Source: Acidobacteriota bacterium (GTDB lineage: Bacteria; Acidobacteriota; Terriglobia; Acidiferrales; UBA7541). From it: a stretch of 64,000 bases of DNA. Both the position numbers and the translations under genes were made by a program. The notes under the pieces are model-generated. The model was not told the origin of the DNA, made no database searches, and was given only the letters and a program-made list of their open reading frames with translations. The stretch covers positions 1-64,000 of the forward strand of contig QHYU01000140.1 of the NCBI GenBank assembly GCA_003224235.1. Reading direction: 5' to 3'. Below, in pieces: positions 50,815-60,200 of the stretch. The number at the start of each line of letters is the position of its first letter. Within the stretch, counting starts at the first letter, position 1.

Positions 50815-50902
50815 CTGAAGTACCAACACCCAGACTGCTCTTGGCAGCCCCCTTCATTCCAGCGATGCGCTTCTTACGTCCCGGCCGCGGCTGCGAAAAC
50901 GG

Positions 50903-52039
50903 CTAGATTGAGATGCGGCGGCTGATCACCTTCTTGCGCTCGGCGGAAGGACGGGGCTGCTCAACCTCGACATTGAACGACATCTCCGTGCCCTTGCGGA
51001 TGACGCTGACGCTCACGGTTTTGTTCTCTCGCTTCGCACGCATCTTCTCACGCAAGTCGTGAACGGTGCGCACGCGCTCACCGTCGATCTTGATGATAAC
51101 GTCGCCGGCCTTCAGCCCCGCCTTTTCGGCGGGCGTGCCGGACGCGACGTCGCGCACGAGCACACCTTCGCCGTCCGGTGCGCCAAAGTAGGAGCCAAGC
51201 TGACCCCTCAGGTCTTCGGCGTCGATGCCGAGCCTCGGCCCTTGCTGCAGGAAGATGTCGTGTCCAAACAATTTGCCGCCGAACTCAGGCATTTCAAACT
51301 TGAACTCCTTGGGCCCAAAGCCATGGCCCACGAGTTTGTCGGGAAAGGCGCCCAGTTCAACCGACACGCTCTGCGCGCGGCCGTCGCGCCAGAAGGTCAA
51401 CTGCACCGTGCGCCCCCCTGGGGTCTCGCGGATCAGTCGGCGGAACTGGAGCGTGCCTTCGACACGCTGGCCGTTGAACTCGGTGATGACATCGTTGGCT
51501 TTGAGACCGGCCTTGGCAGCAGGGCCGTCGGCTTCTAAGCTGCTCAAGATCACGCCGCGCGCTGCGGGCAGCTTCAATTCCTTCGCTTTGTCAGCCGTGA
51601 CTTCCGCAATCGTCACGCCGAGCCAGCCGCGATCGCCCTCGTTCAGTAACCACACCTCATTCCGGTCGTCGATCTCCGCGACCGCTTGGTGTGCGGCGAG
51701 TTCGGCCACTGTTTCTACGCGCCTTTCGATCTCCTCGCGATCGTCGTCGATCTCCGCGACCGCCTGGTCTTCATTTTGCGGTTCGAGCGCAGCCAGCACC
51801 CTCACAGGCCGGTCTTCGATCTCGGCCAACTGCACGGGCCGCACAGCATCACGCAGGCGCTTCAGTTCGGCCGTCATCCTAGCCATTTCGGCCTTGAGCC
51901 GCGCTTGTTCGCGCTCGAGCTGGGCGTGGATTCCCTCGCACTCGTTCCGTGGATTTTCCTGCGCGCGACCGGGCCGCGCCGGAACGGTGACGGTCAATAG
52001 CAGCGCGCCCGCTAGAATTGCGATCAAGCCTTTGTTCAT
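50903..52039 (-). CDS. Exported double-PDZ protein without a protease domain
   Basis: The protein has 378 residues from ATG 52039 behind GGAGG. It has a signal peptide, a coiled coil (about residues 37-72), an acidic linker with two near-identical QAVAEIDD stretches (DNA copies at 51666 and 51743), then two PDZ domains (GWLGVTIAEVTADKAKEL and, near residue 280, EGVLVRDVASGTPAEKAGLKAGDVIIKIDGERV). No trypsin-like protease domain is present, so unlike DegP it cannot cleave. It may bind unfolded envelope proteins or act as scaffold. Last gene of cassette 2 by direction. Confidence 0.85.
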   Translation of the reverse strand: MNKGLIAILAGALLLTVTVPARPGRAQENPRNECEGIHAQLEREQARLKAEMARMTAELKRLRDAVRPVQLAEIEDRPVRVLAALEPQNEDQAVAEIDDDREEIERRVETVAELAAHQAVAEIDDRNEVWLLNEGDRGWLGVTIAEVTADKAKELKLPAARGVILSSLEADGPAAKAGLKANDVITEFNGQRVEGTLQFRRLIRETPGGRTVQLTFWRDGRAQSVSVELGAFPDKLVGHGFGPKEFKFEMPEFGGKLFGHDIFLQQGPRLGIDAEDLRGQLGSYFGAPDGEGVLVRDVASGTPAEKAGLKAGDVIIKIDGERVRTVHDLREKMRAKRENKTVSVSVIRKGTEMSFNVEVEQPRPSAERKKVISRRISI

Positions 52040-52109
52040 TCCATCCTCCTACTGCCATTCGACGCCGCCCGCCGGCTGAGGTGAGCGGTTGAAGCCCGCG
52101 CGGGCCAGC

Positions 52110-52874
52110 TCACACCGTGGGCCGCATCGTGACCACGCGAATTCCGCCATTCACTGTCCGGATGCGCAGCGGGCTGCCACCCAGGCCCAGCCGCCCGCGA
52201 ACTTTGCGTGGCCCGAGCGAGCCTTGCAGGGTCAAGGGAAGCTCGGAGCGAAAATCGCCGTTGAGGCTGCGCAGGTCGAGCTCGGCGTCCGTGTCCAGCG
52301 GCAGCGCAATCACCACCGAGCCGTTGACGGTTTCGACGGTCAGCGGGCCGCCCGTGTCGAGCCGGTGCAACTCCATGCGCACGTTGCCGTTGGTAGTGCG
52401 CGCGCTCAAGCGGCCGGCGCTGTCGAAGACTTCGATGTTGCCATTCACCGAGCGCAGCTCCCCGACGGCTTCGACGCCGAAGACACGCACCGTGCCGTTT
52501 ACCGTCGCCACGCGGCGCAGCTCGACGTGACGCGGCACGCGGATGTGGTACTCGACTGAAACTTCGACGCCTTCGTCGGACGGGTAGTGCGTCTGAACGG
52601 TTACCGAGTCGGACCGCGCCTGCACCTCAATATTCACCCGCTGCAAGTCGCGATGGCCTTGCAGGGCTGATTTCAATGCGTACACCTCAACCTCATCGCG
52701 CTCCCAACCACTCACCTGGACCGACCCATTCACGTTTTGAAGCTGGAAGGCGCCGCCTTCCGGCAGCGGATAGGTTTGTTGGAAGACTTCGTCCACAGCG
52801 AAGCCCGGTGCCGCCAGGATCGCCATACCGGTTGCGACCAGGAGACTCGCCGCGATTCGTCCGCTTGTGCCCAT
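52110..52874 (-). CDS. Exported DUF4097 protein, cassette 2
   Basis: The protein has 254 residues with a signal peptide (AASLLVATGMAILAAPGFAV) and repeated short strands typical of DUF4097 (GAFQLQNVNGSVQVSGW, ATVNGTVRVFGVEAVGELRSVNGNIEVF, TVNGSVVIALPL). It is a smaller relative of the protein at 48492-49361 and of the fusion at 53056-54897. Same direction as and between those genes, 70 bp before the PDZ gene. Confidence 0.87.
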   Translation of the reverse strand: MGTSGRIAASLLVATGMAILAAPGFAVDEVFQQTYPLPEGGAFQLQNVNGSVQVSGWERDEVEVYALKSALQGHRDLQRVNIEVQARSDSVTVQTHYPSDEGVEVSVEYHIRVPRHVELRRVATVNGTVRVFGVEAVGELRSVNGNIEVFDSAGRLSARTTNGNVRMELHRLDTGGPLTVETVNGSVVIALPLDTDAELDLRSLNGDFRSELPLTLQGSLGPRKVRGRLGLGGSPLRIRTVNGGIRVVTMRPTV

Positions 52875-53055
52875 TCCACACCCCCGTAGAGAGCATTTCG
52901 GCCCGATGCACGACCCTTTTCTTCAAGCCATCTAACCATCTCACAGGTAGCAGGCAGAAAACCGTCCACCCAGCGAGCTATCTCAATTTGCTTTGAAGTT
53001 TCTATCCTCCCTCTTCCTTTTTCCTTTTACGCTCTGCCCCTCCCCGCCGCCCATC

Positions 53056-54897
53056 TCACTGCAATTTAAATTCAACCGTGACCGTCGTGACCACGCTCAC
53101 CGGCTTGTCATCCATCAGCGTGGGCTCGTAACGCCACTGTCGCACCGCTTCAGCGGCCGCTTGCCCCAGGAGGTACGGACCCGAAATCACCTTTACATCC
53201 TGGACATTCCCGTCCTTGGCGATGATAGCCCGCAAGCGGACTGCGCCTTGGATGCCGGCGTGACGGGCCACGTCCGGATACTTCGGACGCACCGAGTGAA
53301 TCAATTTGCGCTGCTGCATCTCCGGATCCACGCGGACGCCGCCCCACCACATCACCTCGAACTTCCGCCGTAATTCTTCCAGACCGCCCGCCGGGTGCTC
53401 GGACTCCTGGATTTTGTGCTGTTGGTCTTCCAGTGCTAGGGCGCGCTGTTCCACTTGCCCCCGAGTTCGGTGCTCCTGCTCGTGCAGCCGCTGCTGGTGC
53501 AGTTCCAGGCGGTGTTCGAGCTCGTTGATCTGCTCTCGTTGCAAGCGAATTTGCGGGTCGGTGTCGCCCAGTTTCAGCCGGATGTTGCCTGCGACCGTCT
53601 TTAGCCGCAGAACTTCCCCGCCGCCATTCAGCTCGCACTCGCCGCGCACAGTTCCAAAACCTCGCGAGCCTCCGGTGCCGGAATCCGGAAAGGTGACTTT
53701 CACCGGCAGTGAAGGATCGGCCTCAATGCGGTGATCAGCCGCCATCTCGATGGTGGCGTCAATGGTGACGGCGAGCTCGCGGGGCAGGTACACCACGATA
53801 TCGCCTTGGCCGGATTCCAGTTGCGACGCGCCTAGCAGCTTCATGGGCTTGCGCGCCTTGGGCAGCGCCGCCGCCTCCGCGGGTTCCTCCGGCACAAACC
53901 ATGCGGTGATGGTTCCGGCGCCGGTCGAGGCGCGCACCGGCCCCCCGACGCGCGTTAGGAAGATACTGCCGCCGCCGGTCTCCAGTTGCGTCGGGCCCGC
54001 GACACGCGAGACGCGGATGCCCCCGCCACCCGTGTGCGCTCGGATCGAGCGTGCCACTTCTCCGAATTCAATCTGGCCTCCGCCGGTCGAGGCGCTCACG
54101 TGCGCGCCGGCGCGCTGCACGGAAATATTCCCGCCACCGGTATCCAGTTGCGCCGTGCCCTGGATCGTTCCCGCGCGAATGTGACCGCCGCCGGTCCGCA
54201 GGACAACATCGCCCTGCACGTTTCCGGCGAAGATGTGGCCGCCGGCGGTGATGGCGCGCAAGTCGCCGTGAACGTCCTGCACGGTGATGTGCCCGCCCGA
54301 GGTTTCCAAGCGTGCCGCGGGTGTCGCGGAGGCCCCCGCGGCACGCGTCCCAGCGGGTTCCGAACCGCCGATGCGCCCCGCGGTGATGTTGCCGCCGTAG
54401 GTCACTAGGGTGACGCGACCATCGATATCCGACGTTTCGATATTGCCCGCCTGGGTGAGCACGTCGAGGTTGTAGTTGCGCGGCACGCTCACCTCGAAGT
54501 TGATCCACAAGCGGGCGTGAAAGTCATGCGAGGGCACCTCCCCGGTCAACTGCACCCCAGCCGGGGTGTTGCGCGCCGTGAGTGAGTACCGCTTCAGCAC
54601 CTCCGCTGCGCCGGGCTCGCGAGCATCAACCTCGATGCGCACCTTGTAGCTGACCTGGTCCGAGTTCTGCGTAAGAATGCGAACATCGCCGAGATCGGCG
54701 GCCAGGCGCAGGCGCAAGCCTTCGCGCGTCGGCAGTGTGCCGACCTTTTCTTCATTCAGTCGCCGGCTCTCAGCCGTAGTGCCGGGCGGCTTGGGAGGCC
54801 GCGGAGTTCCTCCCCAGAGAGGGGTGCTGAGACCCGCCGCGACGCCAAGCGTCGCGAGCATCGTCGAAACGCAACGAAGGGGGAGACGTACGTTCAT
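53056..54897 (-). CDS. DUF4097 solenoid fused to coiled coil and TonB C-terminal domain
   Basis: The protein has 613 residues. Signal sequence, then a long DUF4097 region with at least eight GGGxI-type turns (LETSGGHITVQDVHGDLRA, LDTGGGNISV, STGGGQIEFG). Residues about 470-520 form a Gln/Glu/His-rich coiled coil, and the last 90 residues are a TonB C-terminal domain (IHSVRPKYPDVARHAGIQGAVRLRAIIAKDGNVQDV, WRYEPTLMDDKPVSV). There is no transmembrane anchor besides the signal sequence, so a classical ExbB/D-coupled TonB is unlikely. I infer an envelope-bound adaptor of cassette 2. Confidence 0.85.
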   Translation of the reverse strand: MNVRLPLRCVSTMLATLGVAAGLSTPLWGGTPRPPKPPGTTAESRRLNEEKVGTLPTREGLRLRLAADLGDVRILTQNSDQVSYKVRIEVDAREPGAAEVLKRYSLTARNTPAGVQLTGEVPSHDFHARLWINFEVSVPRNYNLDVLTQAGNIETSDIDGRVTLVTYGGNITAGRIGGSEPAGTRAAGASATPAARLETSGGHITVQDVHGDLRAITAGGHIFAGNVQGDVVLRTGGGHIRAGTIQGTAQLDTGGGNISVQRAGAHVSASTGGGQIEFGEVARSIRAHTGGGGIRVSRVAGPTQLETGGGSIFLTRVGGPVRASTGAGTITAWFVPEEPAEAAALPKARKPMKLLGASQLESGQGDIVVYLPRELAVTIDATIEMAADHRIEADPSLPVKVTFPDSGTGGSRGFGTVRGECELNGGGEVLRLKTVAGNIRLKLGDTDPQIRLQREQINELEHRLELHQQRLHEQEHRTRGQVEQRALALEDQQHKIQESEHPAGGLEELRRKFEVMWWGGVRVDPEMQQRKLIHSVRPKYPDVARHAGIQGAVRLRAIIAKDGNVQDVKVISGPYLLGQAAAEAVRQWRYEPTLMDDKPVSVVTTVTVEFKLQ

Positions 54898-54930
54898 TCG
54901 ATTACCAGCCCAAATCTCTGCGCCCTTTTC

Positions 54931-55989
54931 CTAGTGTAATTCGCGCGGGCCGAGTTGACGAATCGCCGCCGCGCTCTGCATGCGAATGTAGTTGTTCGGA
55001 TCCCGCTGCATGCGATCGCGCAGGACGTTGACCAGCCCCTGATCCTGTGGGCTGATGCCCTTCTCGCCCATTGCCCGCATCACTGTCTGGAGGGCGTTTA
55101 TCGCTTCCACGCGAACCCCGGGGCAGTCGTCGTTCTGCAAGGCATCCAGCAGCGTCAGGCGAACTGCGTCGTCCTGCTCGAAGCCGCGCAGGGCTTCGAG
55201 CGCCTTCAGCCGCACGCCCGGGTTACGGTCCTTGCGCGCGGCAATGCAGAATGCTTGACGCACCTCGGTGTCGCTCGACCGTCTCCGCAGCAGTTCCAGC
55301 GAATCCAGGCGCACGCCGGAATCAAAACGCTGCCCGTTCTGGACCACGAACGTGAGCACGCGCTTCACGTCCATGTCGTCCAAGCTTCCCTGTAGCTCCA
55401 TGGGTTTCTCCGCGGTCAGGTGAAGCTCAACGCTGGGCGAGCCAAAACTGCCGCCGGCATTCCAGTTGATCGCTGCGATGCCCATGGTTTCCAAGTCTTG
55501 CTGGGAGAGACGCGGCGGCGCGGAAACTTTCATTGTCACGGCGTCGGGTCGCTGTGTCATTTGCGAGGAGTACCACTGCGGTACCACTGAGCCCAGAGCC
55601 ATGCCGATCAGAATCAGCAGCGCTGCGCTCCACGCCGGACGCAGCACAAACCAGTTTGCCGGAAGCACCGGAAGTAACCACCTTGCCCGGACCGGCTTTT
55701 GCGCCGCATCGTCGAGAGCTTCGCCGAGCTCGCTGCGGCACTGCGCCAGCAGACGGCCGTGGGGGTCCAGCCTTTCCGCGGGCGGCCCGATCGCCGCCAA
55801 GACCTGCTGCAAGCGCAGCTCGCTCGCAAGCGACGCGGCGCACGCCGGGCACTGCCCGACGTGGTGTTCGACAGCGGCGCGTTCTTCGGCGCTCAACTCT
55901 TCACAAGCAAAGAAAACCAGCAGGCGTTCGATCTGCTGGCAATTCGGTGTTTCACCCCGCGGTCCGTCCATTTTCCTACCCTCTTTCAC
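54931..55989 (-). CDS. Zinc-finger anti-sigma factor with HEAT repeats (cassette 2)
   Basis: The protein has 352 residues from GTG 55989, four bases inside the sigma gene end, with GGAAGG upstream. Residues 20-55 are a zf-HC2 (CEELSAEERAAVEHHVGQCPAC), a transmembrane helix follows near residue 125, and residues 230-345 are HEAT-like repeats (AIAARKDRNPGVRLKALEALRGF, LQNDDCPGVRVEAINALQTV). The HEAT part would be outside the membrane and could bind the signal or a partner protein; this is unusual for an anti-sigma factor. Confidence 0.85.
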   Translation of the reverse strand: MKEGRKMDGPRGETPNCQQIERLLVFFACEELSAEERAAVEHHVGQCPACAASLASELRLQQVLAAIGPPAERLDPHGRLLAQCRSELGEALDDAAQKPVRARWLLPVLPANWFVLRPAWSAALLILIGMALGSVVPQWYSSQMTQRPDAVTMKVSAPPRLSQQDLETMGIAAINWNAGGSFGSPSVELHLTAEKPMELQGSLDDMDVKRVLTFVVQNGQRFDSGVRLDSLELLRRRSSDTEVRQAFCIAARKDRNPGVRLKALEALRGFEQDDAVRLTLLDALQNDDCPGVRVEAINALQTVMRAMGEKGISPQDQGLVNVLRDRMQRDPNNYIRMQSAAAIRQLGPRELH

Positions 55990-56657
55990 AGTAAACCTTC
56001 CAACTGGGCGCGCAACTTCCGCGTCGCCCGGAACAGCGAATTCTTCACCGTCTCTTCGCTGGTGCCCAGCACCTCGCCGATCGCACGCAGCTTCAAGCCC
56101 TGGTAATGCTTCATTTCAAAGACCATGCGCTCACGCGGCGAGAGCCGCTCGAGCGCGGCGGCGATGTGCCGGCTGATTTCCTTACCCATCAGATGGCGCT
56201 CCGGGTCGGCGGTGACCCGGTTTTCCCGTTGCCGGTCGAAGAAGTCGGTCGACCCCGCCTCACCGCCGGGGACGACCTCAGGCGCCTGGTCTTCGGGGCG
56301 GCTGTGGCGCCGGCGCATGTGGTCAAGGCACACATTCGTGACGATGCGATAGACCCAGGTATAAAAGCTGCACTCGAAGCGGAAGCGGTGCAGGTTCTTG
56401 TAAACTTTCAGGAAAGCTTCCTGGTAGACGTCACGTGCGTCTTCGGGGCGTCGCAAGACGTTGAGAGCCAAGCGCAGCACGTCCCGGTCATAGCGGTGGA
56501 CGAGCGCTTCAAAGGCGGCGCGGTCGCCTGCCTGGGCATGGCGGATCAGGCTCTGTTCGTCTTCCGCACTCACTGTGGTTCGGCTGTGGTCTCGGCAGCT
56601 CGCCTGGCTTTGATCCCCTGGCAACGCTAACGCCAATCCTGTGGGCGGAATCATCAC
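55986..56657 (-). CDS. ECF RNA polymerase sigma factor (cassette 2)
   Basis: The protein has 223 residues. Sigma2 region is visible in ALVHRYDRDVLRLALNVLRRPEDARDVYQEAFLKVYKNL and sigma4 in LSPRERMVFEMKHYQGLKLRAIGEVLGTSEETVKNSLFRATRKL. The start is a GTG at 56657; an internal GTG before SAEDEQSL is possible. Overlaps the anti-sigma gene (GTGA). Its promoter region upstream (56658-56907) holds nothing I recognise. Confidence 0.92.
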   Translation of the reverse strand: MMIPPTGLALALPGDQSQASCRDHSRTTVSAEDEQSLIRHAQAGDRAAFEALVHRYDRDVLRLALNVLRRPEDARDVYQEAFLKVYKNLHRFRFECSFYTWVYRIVTNVCLDHMRRRHSRPEDQAPEVVPGGEAGSTDFFDRQRENRVTADPERHLMGKEISRHIAAALERLSPRERMVFEMKHYQGLKLRAIGEVLGTSEETVKNSLFRATRKLRAQLEGLL

Positions 56658-56907
56658 TTTCTATGGCACGTCGGCTGAGTTCCCTTCGCCCCGACGCCTT
56701 TGTGGAGGTGCGAATTCCCCACGGGCCGGGTCCCAACCATGTAGACGCCGGAAAAACGAAAGGGTAAGCAGCGCTTTCCCGCTTTTCCTACTCTAACTCA
56801 CTGGCCACTATCGGCCTACTGCTGATCGCCGCAGGTCCCGTTGTGTACTGGCTCCGCAGCGCCTTCGGCGCCCGCCGCGGGGTCGCTTGATAGAATCGGT
56901 GCCAAAA

Positions 56908-57135
56908 TCACTCGCCACGCAAACGGCGCAACAAACGGATCAGGCCATAAAGCCCCACACAGACGGTAAAGTCCAGCCCGAGTCCCCAATCCACGCGAAA
57001 GGTGTGATGCCGAAGCGCGGCGGGAAGACGCGGTTCGAGCAATAGAAAGAGAATGTTGCCGCCAAGAATTGCCACCAAGTACTCCCCCCACCGGCGCAGT
57101 GGAAACTTGACCTCTGGTCTTGCGGGCATCGTCAT
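56908..57135 (-). CDS. Small membrane protein, unknown function
   Basis: The protein has 75 residues with two hydrophobic stretches (about residues 15-33 and 52-68) and basic ends (RWGEYL and RLLRRLRGE). It lies between the CPBP protein gene and the sigma gene in the same direction. No family recognised; short, so moderate confidence that it is expressed. Confidence 0.5.
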   Translation of the reverse strand: MTMPARPEVKFPLRRWGEYLVAILGGNILFLLLEPRLPAALRHHTFRVDWGLGLDFTVCVGLYGLIRLLRRLRGE

Positions 57136-57214
57136 CGAAGAGCTCGCAGCACCTCAGGGCTGCAGCGCCGCTGTCGAGAGCACCACGGCACAGAGGGCGG
57201 GGCTTGCCCCGCCG

Positions 57215-60200
57215 CTACAGAAGAAATCCGATACGGCGAGTCTCGGCGGCACGTTCCGCGGGACCCACCCCCGGACCTTGTGACCCAGCCGAGCGGCGCC
57301 ATTCCACCAACGGCCAGGCAAGCAGCGCCAGCAGCGCAACGACCACCGCATAACCGTTGGCGCGGAAGAACTCGTTGGGCTGCCGCAGCAACCCGTCCGC
57401 GGCACCGACGAGCGCAACGCTGGCGGCCACGAGGAAGTATGCCAGCAAGTTGAAGCGCACGACCCGCGTTACGCTCCACCAGTACACTCCCAGGACCGCG
57501 AGCTGCACCAAGACTTTCTTGGCGAAGTCGGCTGGGCTACCCCAGCCTCCGGACATCGCTACAGCCAAGCACAGGATCAACCCAAACTGCTGCCAGCGTT
57601 GCCGCACGTACCCCGCGACGAACCCTGCCGCCACCGCAACCAGAGCTGTGACAAACAGACCGGCTAATACAGCGCTTCCGATGGCACTGGCCGCGGGCAC
57701 ATACAAATCGAGGCCCGCGGGGAGGCCGCCGCCCAGAGCCTTTTTAGCGGTGGGCCAGATGCGCGCTAAGAGAAACTGCAAGCGTGCCAGACCCAGCAGC
57801 ACCCCGGTTCCGGCCAGCGCCAGCCAGAACGCATCGCGGTAATAGGCCGCGGGCATGCCCCGCCACGACGGCAGGCGCTCGCTGCCGAACACCCGCGAGA
57901 GGAAAAACCAGGCCAGCCCAAACAGGAAGAACAGCAACGAATAGAAGGCGGCCGCGCCCAACAGGAGACCGACCAGGAGGACCGCCACAAAGGACTTGAA
58001 TGGTATCTGGGTATCGTAGGCGAACAGCAGCACGGACAACTTATTGCCGAAGTTGACCAGCGTGATCAGCAAACCCCATAGAGCCCAGATCGAGAAGCGC
58101 CGCCAGGGGACACTCGCCGCCGTGGGTGTCTTGAGATTCCTGAAGAAGATCACCAGGACCGTGACACCCAGCCCGACATAGAAAAGGATTTGGCCGACGA
58201 GGTGGAGATACCATGCCATCGTCTTCTCGGTCTGCTGGCGCTCCCACTCTTCCGGTATTTTGACGAAGACTTGGTAGCCCGAGACCTCATCCCCCTGCAC
58301 CCTGAGTCGTGTGCGCACGTGCGCTTCCCCCACCGAGGCAAGCTCTTCCCAGGTGAACGTGTGGTCGATGCGCGCGGGATGCTTCTTAGAGGTGGCCTCA
58401 ACCAGTTTCCAATTGGCGAGGTCGAGCTTTTTTTCATCGCGCAGATAAGCCTCGGCCCGGGCTTGGGCCTCCTCTTTGGATAGAGCGGCGCCGGGAGCTT
58501 TCTCCTCGAGTTGATGATGCACCGAGTGCAGCGCGCCATCAGGGACCAGGATCACTTCGTATTCTTCCTTCTCTGAATCGCGAAAGTAGCGCGCGCGCCA
58601 GAACGCCGAGGGCACCTTCTCCCGGTAGAGCCGGTTGGCGCCGGCGATGCCGACCTGCCGGCGCAGATATTCGTTTGCATACGGATTGAAGCTGTCGTCA
58701 GACTCGATGGCCCGCTTGTACCTTCGTGGATCGATCTTCCTTTGGCGCAGGACTTCGCCGGCTTTGGCTGCGGCCTGCCGCGCGTTGACGGAATAGCGCA
58801 CGAAGTCGCCAATCACTTCTGCTTTGACGGCGAGAAGCAGCAACGCGCCCAGCGCCCCGCAGCCCAGAACGATGCCGAGTGCGCGCGAGTCGAGCGCCTG
58901 GTAGGCGGATTTACTGGGCGCTTCCGCCGCAGCTTCCGGAGGCTCGAAGGCGCTTTCCGGGAGCGGCGCGGCTCCGTTCAGAAGCCCCGGATCGGCCTCA
59001 AAGCGGCGCCGCGCCAGGTAGGCCACGCCGGCAATAACGAGCGGGATCAGCACGCCTGCCCCCACGATGGCACCCGAAACGCGGAAATACAGGCTTTCCG
59101 AACGCAGCAGAAACAACCCGATCAAGATTGCGTCCACCGTGTAGTGCCAGATCAGCGTGGCCAGGATGCCGTAGCGCAGCATAACCAAGCCCACCACGAT
59201 CCCAATGATGCCCACTTCGATGCCCCGGGCGTAGCCGGGCTCGACCGGATAGATGCTGTGCCCGAATCCCCAGATGAAGGCGGGCAGCAGAATGGCCAAC
59301 GCCTTGGAACCCGTCAGGCGGTGGAGAAACGGAATCGCAAACAATCGGAAGATGAACTCCTCGGAAGTGGCAGCCAGCAGGCTGGTTGCCAGCGGCGACA
59401 ACCACGGCAGCGCGGTGCTGGCGACATTGGTGTACTTGATTTCCTGTGGCGCCCAGATGCCGAACTTCTGCCCCACGACGTAGAAAAGTACGACGAAACC
59501 GATGCTACCCCCGGCCATGGCCAGGCCAATCACGCAGGAGCGAAAGAATTCCTTGGAACGGATCCCGCGCCAGCTCAGCGCCACACCGAGCCGAAGCTGG
59601 TTCGGTTGGCTGTGGCGGTAGAGGGGTTCGCCGGCGGCAAACGCCAGCGCTACGATGAAGCCCGCAGCCAGGCTGCCCAGCGCGGCCTGCGCCATCTTTT
59701 GAAACAAGAAGCCAAGGTACGACGAATTGGTGTCGTACCCGAAGCGGGTCAGGGGCCACTCGTTAACCTGGCTGGCGAAAAACAGCCCCGCAACGACTGC
59801 GCCCAGTTTCAACGCGCCGCGCCAGCCGATGATGCCGCGGCGGCCTTGCTGATACAGCACGAAGAATGCTGCCCCCAGGAGAAAGTAGCCGGGCACCTCT
59901 CCGGCCAACTGATAGACAACATTGCTGGACCTCAAGCTTTGAAAATCGCGCTGCCACTTCTCCGGAATCTTCAAGAATTCCTCGTAGGAGCCGGCTTCGT
60001 CGCCCTGCACGGCGACGCGCAGGCGGTAAGTGGCGTCCTTGACCTTGAATCCGCGCCGTTCCCACGTGAAGCTCCAGTCGCGGCGCTTGGGCCGCTCGGT
60101 AGCGTTGGCCTCTCCAGCCAGAAAATCGTACGCCGCGAGGTCCACGGCCGGGCCGGTGCGCAGAAATGCTTCCGCCACGGCGCGAGCGGCGTCCTGGTCG

